Below are positions 32,689 through 43,835 of a DNA stretch of 64,000 nucleotides, piece by piece. Where the stretch lies: the NCBI GenBank assembly GCA_001599755.1, contig BCHX01000001.1, positions 5,518,001-5,582,000 on the forward strand, given 5' to 3'. The position numbers and the translations under genes are program-made. Below the pieces are notes generated by a model. That model was not told the origin of the DNA. It worked only from the letters and a program-made list of their open reading frames with translations, and searched no databases. Position 1 is the stretch's first letter. Each line of letters opens with the position of its first letter. The stretch comes from Gliomastix tumulicola. Taxonomy: Eukaryota; Ascomycota; Sordariomycetes; Hypocreales; Bionectriaceae.

Positions 32689-35600
32689 TCAAGCACCGCC
32701 GCTGCCTGCATCTGCGGCCGCTGGTTCCTCTGTCTTTTCGACGTGAGCCCGCTTCACTTCTCTGGCTTGCTCAGCACCTTCAATGGCGCGCTTTTTGTCC
32801 TTGCCATTCGCGGCCTCCTTCTGTTGGGCCTTTCGAGCCTCTCGGTCCTTACGTTCGTTCTCCTTACGCAAGGCCTTAGACTCGAATTCGTGCCAGTCAC
32901 CACCGATGTCAGAGAGTCTAATGAGATGTTAGCAGATTGGATTAAAAACCACGGACAGGGACAACGTACTCTACTGCCTGCTTCGCAGCTGGTTCTTCGG
33001 TCGTGAAGTAGGCATGTGCGAGAACCTCTGATGCAGTCGGGCGCTTAGCTGGGTCGTATTGGAACATCCAAGCCAGAAGTTCAAACGCGGCCGGCGTGAC
33101 GCGGTCTGCGTATAATTCAGCGAAGACGTTCTTCCTCTTCGCCGTCGGCTTGAGCAGCTCGAACCAAGCCATGTCAACGAGACCGGGCCAATCCTGGCGG
33201 CTCGGCGTCCCGATGATACTGTATATCTTTTCCAGCTGGCTGAGCTCTGTCCCCTCTCCAGGAAAAACCGCATGGCGCGTGAATATCTCGACCATGACGC
33301 AGGCAGCACTCCACACGTCGACGGCTGCCGAGTATTGTGTCTCGCCAAGCAGTAGCTCTGGTGAACGGTACCAGATGGTGATGACACGGTTCGTGTAGTC
33401 GAGCTGGTGGTGCTTCGCATAAAAGCGCGCCAGACCGAAATCGGCAATCTTGAGTATGCCTTCGTTACTGACAAGGATGTTGGCTGCTTTGATGTCTCGA
33501 TGCAGAACACCGCGCGTGTGCAGATAGTCCAGACCTTCGAATAGCTGCTTTGCGAGATGTTTCTTCTGCGCAGGCTCGAGCGTGAAGGTAGGGTGGTTGA
33601 GGATACCCGTCAGATCATGGGATAGGTACTCGAAGACCATGTAGCAGTCGTTGTCTTCCACCATGACCTCCTGGAGATTGACAATGTTCAGGTGCCTCAG
33701 GGACTGAAGGAGCTTGATTTCCCGCACAGCCGTCACAGGGAAACCATCGCGCTCGCCCTCCATCCGAATTTTTTTGAGTGCAACCTGGCCCTTGGTATAC
33801 ACATTCAGGGCTTTGAAGACTTTCCCATATGTTCCGGATCCAACTACCGATTCGTTACCCGGTTTCCGGAAGAAGACGGAGTCTGATGAGACCAAATGCG
33901 CCTCGAGGCATGGTCGGGGTTTTGCTTTCTTCATGACCCTCTTCACCTTGCGCATCCTAGTTGCAGTCCTAGGGCCGTCGCCTCTGGGTCCGTCCGGTGG
34001 CCTTTTAGACTCATGACGTGGCCTTGCCGAGGCCGGCTCAGTAGGCGCAGACGGCGGAGGCGCTCGATCAGGAGGTGGCGGTGCTTCGGACGGAGGTTTT
34101 CGTTGCAGCCCATCGTTGAACTTTTGTGATATTCCAGGCTTGGGTGCGGCCGAGGAGGGTTTCGCGGTTTTGAAAGCAAAGCTGAACTTCGAGTTTTGGC
34201 CTGACGGGCCAGTTGGCGGCTGTCTATTGGCTGGCCCCCTTGGAGGACCGTCTTCCTGCTCTCCGGACTGGGGTAGCTGAGTGTGAGAGTCTCGCCGTGA
34301 CTCAAAAGGGGCATTCTCGTTATTCTCATCCACAGCATGGGCCCTTTCTGGCGACGTCTCCGAGTTCAATGACTGCGTAGGAGCGCCGTGGTTGTTTGCC
34401 ACCCACTGTGAGTTCGGAAAATTCGAGCCACGAGGGCCACCACCGCGGCCATGATGGGGAACACCGCCCCTATAGCCGCCGCCTCGCTGTCCGCCCCGAT
34501 ACCCACCCTGCGGTGTTGTTGGATAGGGTTGATTTGGGTTGAACGAGCCGCTTGGACCGGTCGGTGGACCGTATCCTGCTGGGCCGGACGGATAGTGAGA
34601 GTGTTGACTACTAGCTAGTCAGTGAGGGCTCATACTGAGGTGAAGTGCTATAGGTACGTACTGTTGAGGTGAGATCTGATTTCCCCACCCGCCTCGCCCG
34701 CCGTAGGGAGACTGGGATGGGGAGTCGTGATAGGAGCTCGCGTGTTGTGGTGATTGTGAATATGTCCTCGGGCCGTCATGATACGGGTGATTGTGAGCTT
34801 GCACGGGTGCATAGCCCCCTCTGTAGCTGCCATGCGACGCCATCTCGTCATCGACTTCTGATCTCGTCGAAGAGTATTGGCCTGTGGAATCTTGTCGCCG
34901 TCGCCGGCGGTCGTGAGTCTGGGGAGACTGTCCACGATTTTGCCTTTGTATTGGCCAGCCTTCGTCAGAGCCTGGCTCGGCATCCACTCCTGACGGGTCC
35001 TGCTCTCTATCACGCGGCGGAACGTCGGGCCGGTCGATATCGAAACTATCGTCGAAGGGAGGTGGCGAGCGACTCCGAGATAGGCGGTCATGCGTGTCGG
35101 AACCGAGGTGTTGCTCGTCGGTCCTCTCCTCGTGAGCTAGCGCGCGATCGGCCCCTGGAGAATCAGGTCGCCTGAACCTATCTCGAGCGCTTCGAGAGGA
35201 CGGCCTGTCTGATATCCCTGGGGACGAGCGTGCGTTGGCAGGTACCGGGCGACGGCGGTTCGGGGACTGTCGACGAAGAGGCTCGGCGTTCGCGTCGGAC
35301 TTGCGGACCCTCCTGTTGCGACCTGACGCGTGCTTTCTGTGACGCTTTCTGTGCGATGGGCCGGAAGACGGGCTGGGGCTTCTGGGGCGCTTGCCGGAGG
35401 ATGGCGAAGAGGGTCGACCACGGTCACGGCTACGGCCACGTCTGTTACGGTTGCGATTCGGTTCGTGGTCACGAGGCTGGGATGGACGGTAGTTGGGGAT
35501 CAGATCGGCTCTATCTTTGTGCGTGTGCACGTGATCGAGCGAGGGGCGTCGTGCACCGTCGCGACCTCGATCGTGGGAGGGCTCAGGACCAGGGCGAGGG

Positions 35601-35797
35601 TGCTGGCGATGACGGGGTCTGTTATCAGAGTGATGGCGAGGCCCTCGAGGGGGCGACCCTGTGTGATCGGAGGGCTTCACGCCTCTGCCAGCTCGAGCCC
35701 GTTGTCCTGTGTCATCGTTACCGCCGCCGTCTCCCATGGCCGTCTGTCGAGGTGGTCGTGGTGGGTGCTGTGACCTGCTCTCCGTGGTTGCGTCCAT
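32689..35797 (-). CDS. ctk1: CTD kinase catalytic subunit Ctk1 (CDK12/13-like)
   Basis: Exons 35797-34662, 34610-32970 and 32917-32689 (introns of 51 and 52 nt) give 1001 residues. The kinase domain spans about 624-923: glycine loop VGSGTYGKVFKA, Lys658 (VALKKIRME), cyclin-binding helix FPVTAVRE (in place of PITAIRE, 669-676), HRDIKAANIL (Asp751), DFG at 769 and a T-loop with DYTNRVITIWYRSPELLLG. The long N-terminus (1-~600) is disordered: Arg/Ser/His/Pro-rich up to ~390, then Gly/Pro-rich, then a Pro-rich stretch. Acidic/basic runs follow the kinase. Ctk1 phosphorylates Ser2 of the RNA polymerase II CTD in elongation. Bur1/Cdk9-like kinases are alternatives but have other inserts; the C-terminal IGGDWHEFESK block supports Ctk1. 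Confidence 0.87.
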
Positions 35798-38358
35798 TTG
35801 AGTTTTGTTTGGTCGACAGTAAATGTCCGCACCTTAGCCGAGCAGCAGGGATTACCATAAGAAGAGGGTGGCCGCTGAGTCCACTGGCGAATCTAAGGTC
35901 CCCAGATCATTTGCATTTGGTTGCGCCTCGGCGGGATGATGTGTGGAAGCGCGGAGTCGGAACGAAGTGCAGTGAAAAAATGGACTCGATGGTGAAGCCA
36001 GCCGGGGAGGAGAGGAGCAAACTGAAAATGAGGCGGCGGCGGGATTGTTCGTCTGTTGTTGGTGAAAAGGGAAAAATGGGGAACGCGGTCGACGCGAATA
36101 ACGCTGTCTGTGAGATGGAGTCGCTGCTGGGCGGGCTGCCAATTCTGTGGTGCAGTTCGGCAGTGCGCGCGACCGGGAGTCATTTGCGTCAATGACTGGC
36201 GTGGATGAAGGAGTGGCGGGAAAGAAGATGCAGAAAAAACAGAGGTAAGGCAGCCGACCGTGTCCGCCTCTCCACTTCGATCGCGTGGGCGGCAGCTCAC
36301 CGTCCTCAGTGTCGGGTCGGGGCCCAAGGCTGGGGAGACAGGTTGATGCTGTCCCATCTAAAGGAGGCTGCCAGCCCCAGTACGGACTTGCCAGAGGGAG
36401 CCGCTGACTGCTCCCTGCTTCCGACGCTTCCCTAGCATGCCTGTCATCGTGTGCAAGACATCCATGGCCTTGTTGCCACCCATCTCGTCCAATGCCCTGG
36501 ACTCCATCGCCGTGCACAAACCTGCCCAGCCGGGGGTTTGGGGCGGTCAAATGGCACTATGTACGAGATCCTCTTGGATCATTTACGAATTCCCCAACCA
36601 TACCGGCCGGCCAGTCAACAGGCACCCGGACCAGGCACGGCGATTAATTCTGTGGCCCATGGCCTCAGTTTGCCGACGCAAAAGCAGCATCTCCAGGCAT
36701 ATCCCTGACAATCCAGACATGTTTCTCCTCTAAGCGAAAGTGGGTGCCATTGAGGCATGAAACTGCAACCGCGTAGAGGTAAGACAGCAAGTCTGGCAAG
36801 TTGCACAACGCACCAGCAGCCCAGCAGTCTGGCTGGAGAACAAGACCCGACAGCGGACTGACTAGTGGGGTTCTTGGGGTCATTTGGCTGCAGGCTTCCA
36901 CTTCACGCCATGTCATGAGATTCTGGCAGAACCAACACCAGGGTTGTGGAAAAGTCGACAAGTTGACGACCGGTCCATCTGGCGCATCTGCCTTCCGACC
37001 GCTCTATGAGGGCGAGGCGATGCGCATACAAACCTGGAGATGAGCCGGACCATTGAGATTTGCACCCAAGGGCAGGGCTTTGCATCTGCCGATATTAGAA
37101 ACGCATAACCGCATGTGACGGCATGGTTATGCTTGCGTTTGCTCGACACTTGTCGCATGCGCATCGCCTCTTATGTTCGCACTTGTCAGCGCATTCCCTC
37201 GCGTTTATCCCTCGAGAGGGCGCATATCCTCGTTTTTCCCTCATGGTCGTGTTGTTCTCTGTTGCAGTGGCAGCGGCGACTGTGCCACCGTCGATTTTGT
37301 ACAAGTAGCCTCGTGTCGAAAGCCATGGCTGGCATATCGATCGTGGACACCAACCGTGTCCGACAGCGGATGCCTTTCGAATTCCCTTGCCATGGCTCTG
37401 GCTAGCGCGGTTGGGCGCACGGCGATGTTGTCGAGAAATTGGTAGTCTCTGCAAGCCCTGGGGAGAATACGTGCGCGCTGGCGTTACGGGGAGGACTCGA
37501 AAGCAAGCAATGCGGCCTGTTGTGCCTGCTGACGTTGTTGAGGTTTGAGGGTGAAGTGGCGGAGCTGCGAACGCCCAAATGGCAGATCAGGTATGGAAGT
37601 TGGCAGTATCACGTGACATTCCAAACGGACATGGGTCAGGCAGGTACTTCGTCAGTAGCTGCAGCTTTAGCAGCCACCAGTTCACCTACGACATCAGCAT
37701 GCTATCGATAGAGCGCTACGTCGTAAAAGAGCGCTCTATCACATGCTGAAAACTATTTTATGATGAAATAAAAATCATCAAAGATACTACAGAGAGAAAT
37801 TTCTGCGCGAGGTGATAGCAGACGGGCCATAGCGGTCGCCGACTCCGACTGCCTCGGCAGATGCCCACTAATGGATTCCATTCTCTGCCAGAATCCATCC
37901 ACAGAGCCAGATGGGTGCAACCTTCCCTCCAATCGCCGTTCCCCATTGCAGCAGCTTCCTTTCCCTGAGGCGGCACTGGAGAGACCTCGGTGTGCGCTAA
38001 ATACTATAGGCATGGTGATCCGATCTGGCGACCCATGAATTCGTGATTCCCTGCTGTCCGGTCTCCGAATTCAAGTTAAAGGGGCCCTCTGCCGTGCCAC
38101 ATCAGTTGTCCACCATCCGACGCCGAGATATCTCTCTCATCCCTCCTATAGGTAGATTGGGTCTGGGAACCCGCCCCTTTGCGTTGCATCGCTTGCAGAG
38201 AATCTCGGTGCCACATCGAGTCCGTCTTGCCGGCCCCTGCTATTTATAGACATTTCTGGGACACTGTCAGCGTATATATATTTCATATACGCAGGGTGCG
38301 CACCAGTCCTGGTGTAGGAGTCCAAGGCACGGGGATCAATCCGCCAAGTTGACCAACC
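35798..38358. promoter_or_regulatory. 2.56-kb divergent intergenic region between ctk1 and the alpha/beta hydrolase gene
   Basis: 35798-36560 is GC-rich and probably the ctk1 leader and promoter. 36560-38230 shows only short ORFs with no conserved feature. It contains a long hairpin (37695-37748, listed separately). Close to the hydrolase gene there are TATTTATAG (38240-38248) and a TATATATATTT block (38272-38285), either of which could be the TATA box of that gene. Confidence 0.5.
37695..37748. repeat. Imperfect long inverted repeat (hairpin)
   Basis: Inner arms GATAGAGCGCT (37707-37717) and AGCGCTCTATC (37730-37740) are exact reverse complements around a 12-nt loop. Outer arms CAGCATG (37695-37701) and CATGCTG (37742-37748) are also exact complements, with 5 and 1 unpaired bases between the inner and outer arms. 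18 of 24 or fewer left-side bases can pair in one stem-loop. It lies in an intergenic region between two divergent genes. Confidence 0.8.
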
Positions 38359-39869
38359 ATGGAGTGGCTAGGACAGGCAAAGATTGAGTACACCCACTCG
38401 CCGTCCCCGAGGATAGTCAAGGACAAAGATGGCAAGGAGCTGGACCTGATCAAGCTCCTCGACAAGACCGTCCCGCCATGCTGGCTCAACCCGCTACTCT
38501 TCAATGGACATATGCAGACCATGTGGACGGCGACCAAACCCCACGGTCCGCCTGTCTACTACCGACGCAAGGTGTTCCAGGCCGAGGACGAAGTCTTCCA
38601 GGGCACCTTCGCCGTGGACTTTGTCGTGCCGCCTTATGAGGAGTCCGATCCGGATCTCCCGCCACGCACTACGCACTATACGGATGAGGAGTTTAGCAAA
38701 CTACCTTCTGACGACACTCGGCCGATGCTCGTCGTTCTGCATGGGCTGTCGGGCGGGTCGCACGAGGTCTACCTGCGTCATGCCATCGCCCCATTGACTG
38801 GTGATGCTGGCTGGGAGATTTGCGTGGTTAATTCCAGGGGATGCGCAGGGAGCAAGTTTACGAGCGGCACGTTGTACAACGCCCGTGCAACGTGGGACGT
38901 GAGGCAGATGGTTGGCTGGCTGAGGAAGACGTTTCCGAACAGGCCTCTCTTTGGCCTCGGATTCTCGCTGGGGGCCAACATGTTGACCAACGTAAGTTGG
39001 TGTCAGTCAGTCCGAAACGATCAGGGGAAGCTAATATCGTGGATAGTACTGTGGCGAGGAGGGCTCAAACTGCCAGTTGAAAGCTGCCATCGTTTGCTCA
39101 AACCCATTCAACCTCGAGATTTCCAGCAAAATGCTGCAGAACAGCCTGATCGGCAGAGAGCTCTACCTACGATACATGGGAGGCAAGTCTGCCATCAATC
39201 AACCAACGACCGCACGAACCACGCAACTGACTGGGTATAGGCTCAATGAAACAATTCGTGGCGACGAATAAAAAGGAATTGGAGAAGTTCACGTTGCTCG
39301 ATGTTCCCGCCGTGGAAAAGATCACCTACTTGAACGAGTTTGACCGAGCTGTGCAGTGCGTAGCTTACCATCCCGTTCTCGCCACGCCGTTCATATACTG
39401 ACCGAACCACAGGTGTCCGACATGGGGCTATCCCACCGAGGATGCATACTACCGCGACGCCTCTTCCATCGATGCTATTCTGGCCATCAGGATCCCCTTC
39501 GTCGCGATCCAAGCCACCGACGACCCCGTGCGCCATCCTCTCCCACCCTAAAACGCAATTTCAGACACTCGTGGCTGACATTTATTATTCCAGATTGCTG
39601 TCAAGGAGGCTCTCCCCTACCAAGAGTTCCAGCAGAACCCCAACACCGTCCTTTTGACAACATCCTTGGGTGGACATCTGTGCTGGTTCGAAACTGGCGG
39701 AACCAGATGGCATTCTCGAGCTGTCCCTAACATCCTCAACGAGCTCGCCTTCAACATCAATCTTGACGAGCTTAAGCCCACGCATGAGGAGGCATCCGTG
39801 GTCAAGCCTTCTCGAGGAACGGTTTACGAGCCGATGCGCAGGAAGCTGTTTGTCAGCGAGCGAGAATAG
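38359..39869 (+). CDS. Alpha/beta hydrolase of the ABHD1/3 - Eht1/Eeb1 type (acyltransferase/lipase)
   Basis: Exons 38359-38991, 39047-39182, 39241-39355, 39413-39527 and 39594-39869 give 424 residues. The family start LNPLLFNGHMQTMW lies at about 46-60. The catalytic triad is Ser in GLGFSLGANML (about residue 203), Asp in IQATDDP (about 330) and His in SLGGHLCWFE (about 360). The VNSRGCAGSKFTSGTLYNA block after the HGLSGGSHE oxyanion segment is diagnostic of this family, which includes yeast Eht1 and Eeb1 (medium-chain ethyl ester synthesis) and monoacylglycerol lipases. The intron at 39183-39240 is GC-AG (AG|GCAAGT...TATAG). The only nearby GT donor would put a stop into exon 3. Confidence 0.88.
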
Positions 39870-40141
39870 CGTTGCATTTCCGACTGTGACCATCTTCATT
39901 GGTTAGATTTGGCGTATATATAAGGAAGTCTGGGTTCGCACAAGACAATAGAGGTTATACATAGAATTGGAGTTCAGCAAATAATTGAATTGAATCGCCA
40001 GATTCTTCGCAATGTGATGAGAATGACACAAATTGCCTGATATATTGTCATTATACCAAATATACACACCCATGGTATGCCAAACGCCTTTCGCCGAAAA
40101 GTAATGAGCAACCAGCATGACGATCCCCGTTTTGATTTTCC
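39870..40141. other. Intergenic region between convergent hydrolase and loc1 genes
   Basis: 272 bp, AT-rich, presumably two 3' UTRs. No other feature is seen. Confidence 0.6.
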
Positions 40142-40789
40142 TCACGCGAACGAAACACTCTTCTTCTTGGCCTTGCCTGGTTTCGTCCCTGTTGATGTGA
40201 CACCCTTTATGCTCTCGTCCTCGTTGGCGCTCTTTCTCTTCCTCTTCTTTCTCAGCGACTCTTTAACATTCTCGAGTTTCTCTTTCCTCTCCGTCTCCTT
40301 CTTTTCCGCCTCGACCTTCCTTGACTCTCTGATCTCCTCCATCTGGCGTGCCTTGATCATCTTGGACTCGATTTGGCCCTCCTTCTCGGCCTGGACGATG
40401 GACATGATGGTGTTCATACTCTCCTGCAAGCACACAAGTTAGCTCTGGTAAGCGATAGAAAGCCCATCTTAGGCATTGGCGCAACATACCCTATCATCCA
40501 CAAAGACCTTGCCCTTCTTCTTCCCGCGGGGCTTGGCCACGCCGACGGGTGTGATCATGTTGAGCTTCGGCACACCCAGCTCCTCGGCTGTGTACACCTT
40601 CTTCTTGGGCTTCTTCAGCAGCGCCGCCCGGTTCTTCTCCTTGAGCTGCTTCGAGATGGAGGGGCCCTTGCTGGGCCGCGGCTTCGAGACGCCATCGGTC
40701 GCTGATCGCTTGCCGCCTTTTCCTGAGCCCCCGGTGGTGGTGGTGGTGGGCTTCTTGACCTTCACAGTCCGTGTCCGTGAGGGTGCCAT
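40142..40789 (-). CDS. loc1: Ribosome assembly/export and mRNA localisation factor Loc1
   Basis: Exons 40789-40490 and 40423-40142 (66-nt intron, donor GTATGT) give 193 residues, typical of the family. The protein is Lys/Arg-rich throughout. The core is VYTAEELGVPKLNMITPVGV and KKKGKVFVDD, continuing after splicing into ESMNTIMSIVQAEKEGQIES and KARQMEEIRE, the signature of fungal LOC1. In yeast Loc1 binds ASH1 mRNA and the 60S pre-ribosome in the nucleolus. The start at 40789 (ATG GCA CCC) is preferred; the open frame continues upstream to 40960 but this part lacks an ATG context and is leader. Loc1 joins rrp9 and utp13 as ribosome-biogenesis genes in the window. Confidence 0.92.
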
Positions 40790-42150
40790 TGCGAATTTGT
40801 CGGGGAATTCGCCTACTAAAAGGCTTGTCGTAAAAAGTGCAGCGTGCAGGTGAAGTGGCTGCGATGGGAACCGCTCTATAATTTTTTCCCCAGAGTGGGC
40901 TGTTGCGATAAGCCGATAAGCCGGGCAGTTGGGAAAAAGCGAGAAGGAGGGCGATCGCAAACGCCTGCAGACGCCACTCGCACTATTTTGGCCAGACTAC
41001 TGCCAGTCAGATGCCCATCTGCAGGTAATTAATAATACTTTAGTTAATGTAGTACAAACCAATTTCCAAAACATACGAGAGCTCCTTAATATGCTGGCGT
41101 TCTCGTCCCTCTTCCTCTCGATATTGCTAGAAGCAGTACTCGGGCCGTTTGAAACCCTCTCCTGAATCTGTCTACCTGTCTATCGTACTATTAAGTAAGT
41201 ACCTCCTGAGGAGAGGAGCACTCCCGCGAGGTTCATGTCTGGTTCTTTGTTGCGAACTGACACCACTGGGGCGGTTCACGGTGAACGATGAGACTAGGTA
41301 CGAGTGAGGAGATGGCGATGGAAATGCCACCTCTTGGATTTCAATTGAAGGATTGCTGGATTCAGTGCGTACTCTCTCCAATATCGTCGACAGCTAGCGG
41401 TACCTCCGTCTTCCGGCCCTGTTCCATGGAGGTGCTGGGTTGAAGTGGTCACTGTAGCCCACTTTCTGGCTGGCTGGCTCCGGTGGCTACTTACCTAGGG
41501 CAGGTACTTTCCATAGACGGCAACTGCGCACCAATTACCATGTACCTCCCTACTCCAAAGGCAGCTCTGATCTCGTGGGTTTCCAGGTTTAGACCGCAAC
41601 GAAGTTTCTTCCCACCTCATCTTCAACTCGCCCGTCTAACAACCCGCTTCCCAACACCACCAGCCAAAAACTCTTCCAATACTGCTATATTCCCCCGCAT
41701 CCAAGACCCAAACATCATCGATATCTCTCCATCGCTCATCTCCCGACCTCGACTGCCAATCACCAAATACTCGACCATACCCAGTTTCTCGCTTCTGTAG
41801 AATACATAACCCCACGGCTCGAAACAGTAACCGAAAACAAATTCGTACGATACTTGCTCGAACGTCGACCCCCCTCCCTGGCTGCCCCCTTTTTTCCCTC
41901 GAACGATCCCGAGCTCGAAGACCGCCGACTTGAGAAAGGACCAAGATCGACTGCTGTAATCGTCCTTGACCCCACGGAATTCATTGATCGACCCTTTTGT
42001 ATCCCGTCGCCCGTGAGCCGTTGCTATCCATTCGCACACGCCGAACCGCCTCACCCTACAAACGCCCCTTTCGCCCCGTCCGCCGTGAAAGCCTCCACGG
42101 CCCTTCCCTTGTTACAACACCTATAGCCGAGGAGCCTGCGATCAGTATCC
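40790..42150. promoter_or_regulatory. Divergent intergenic region of loc1 and the eIF4E-like gene
   Basis: 1.36 kb. 41000-41520 carries several GTACCT/AGGTAC words (about 41189, 41296, 41400, 41495) similar to those near 51-53 kb. From 41600 to 42120 the + strand is C-rich and is a likely long 5' leader of the eIF4E-like gene. No coding region is supported. Confidence 0.5.
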
Positions 42151-43311
42151 ATGGATAATCTATGGACTCGCCGCACCAAGTGAGTGCTTCCCTCCTCCCC
42201 AATTTCTAAAGAGTGGATGGGACGTGCGTGGGTTCGTATAAGAGCTGAGGTGACTAACTCCCCCGCGCGCAGCACCAATAAGCTGTCGCTGTCAACATCC
42301 AGCAACGGCCACAATGGCTCCTCGGCGCTCGACTCACCGTCCCATACCGGCCCGTCCTTTAAGCGACAGGGCGGCGCCGGAACCCCGTCCCACGCCAAGT
42401 CGAACCCCTTCCAGCAGACGACGCCCGGCGGCGTAGCATCACCGACGAGCGCCTTCGGCCTGGGCTCGGGGGCCTTCGCCTCCTTCGGCTCGGCTAAGAC
42501 GCCGAAGTCCGGGGGTAACCCCTTCGACACGGCCATGAACACGGCCGTCAAGAACCCGCCGAGCAAGGAGTCGCTGTCGCAGAAGTCGGTAGCGCGTGCG
42601 CCGAGCATGGCGTCCATCTCCGAGGTGAGGCGGTCGGTGCCCGGCGACCACGCGCACTCTCTCAAGGAGGCCTGGTCCTTCTGGTACCGTCCGCCCATCT
42701 CCAAGGCCCACGGCTACATCGAGTACGAGCAGACGCTCCACGGTATCGCCACGGTTACGACGGCAGAGGAGTTCTGGGATATCTACTCCCATCTTAAGCG
42801 GCCATCGTCCCTGCCTGTGGTATCGGACTACCACCTCTTCAAAAGAGATGTCCGCCCCATCTGGGAAGACGATATCAACAAGAAGGGCGGGAAGTGGGTA
42901 GTGCGGATGAAGAAGGGTGTCGCGGACAGGTACTGGGAGGACCTCCTCCTAGCCCTCATTGGCGACCAGTTCGGCGATGCTGGCGAGGAGGTGTGTGGCG
43001 CCGTGCTGAGTGTGCGGAATGGGGAGGACATCTTGAGCATCTGGACCCGTACAGACGGCGGTCGCGTGCTCAAGATTCGGTAAGTCTGAGCCTTCCCCTT
43101 TTGTCCTGCGAACCGGCTTGCTAACGTACGCCTTAGTGAAACCATGAAGCATGTCCTCAACTTCCCCGCGAACACTCGCATCGAGTTTAAAACACACGAT
43201 TCGAGTATCCAGCAGCGCACAGCCATAGACGAGCAGCGTCGCGAAAAGGCCAACCAGCACCACAACGAGAAACGGCAAGCTCTCGCTGGGTCGAGACAAA
43301 GTGCCGAGTAA
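42151..43311 (+). CDS. Class II (4EHP-like) eIF4E family cap-binding protein
   Basis: Exons 42151-42179, 42273-43079 and 43137-43311 give 336 residues. A Ser/Gly-rich low-complexity N-terminus of about 170 residues precedes the fold: AWSFWYRPP, EYEQTLHGIATVTTAEEFWD, YHLFKRDVRPIWEDDINKKG, WVVRMKKGVADRYWEDLLLA, GDQFGDAGEEVCGAVLSVR. At the first cap-stacking site canonical eIF4E has Trp; here the aligned segment reads GYIEYEQ, so the position is aromatic Tyr, as in 4EHP/eIF4E2. The second Trp (PIWED) is kept. This places it in class II, which in animals represses translation. Repression in fungi is inference. The C-terminus is charged (EQRREKANQHHNEKRQ). Confidence 0.9.
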
Positions 43312-43835
43312 TACTGTGTCTGGTTGTGCTCCTGGCAACGTCCCCCTCCGTGGCCGGTCCGCCCTCTTGTTGAGAATCCTTGTTGATTTGTATACTACTA
43401 CTTCGAACAAGCACTGAATTCTTGCCATTCTCAGTTTTCGTTCTTGATGCCCGCGTCTGCTTGCCGCTTCTTTTCTCCTCGTTTCAAATGTCGTTCATGC
43501 TTTTTTTTTCTCTCTTCGTCTTCGCTAGGTTGGCGGGACTGCTGTATTACGGTCGGTTGGTGACGGTTCTCTGCTTCATGCGTTATGCTGTGTATGCGGG
43601 ATGCAAAGGCGAGGGAATGATGTAGAAATGTACTATATCTTTGGACGGCTAGTAGGTAATGTCACCCAAGATGAGAGACGTCAGGAACGGAGGATGGGTG
43701 GGTAGAATTTCTGCACAATGCCACGGAGGTTGTTGGTCGCACATTGACGAAGGTCTTCTCATAAATATTCTTGCCTTGTGCTGGTGATCATTATTATATG
43801 TTGAACATGTCTTTTTGATACATCATAAGCTCTTC
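43312..43835. other. Intergenic region between convergent eIF4E-like and sad1 genes
   Basis: 524 bp between two stop codons. T-rich (T9 near 43501). It holds two 3' UTRs; no other feature is seen. Confidence 0.6.

Noticed and set aside
40790..40960. In-frame N-terminal extension of loc1
   Set aside because: The family N-terminus starts at MAPSRTRTVKV (40789); the extension does not resemble it and lacks a conserved ATG.
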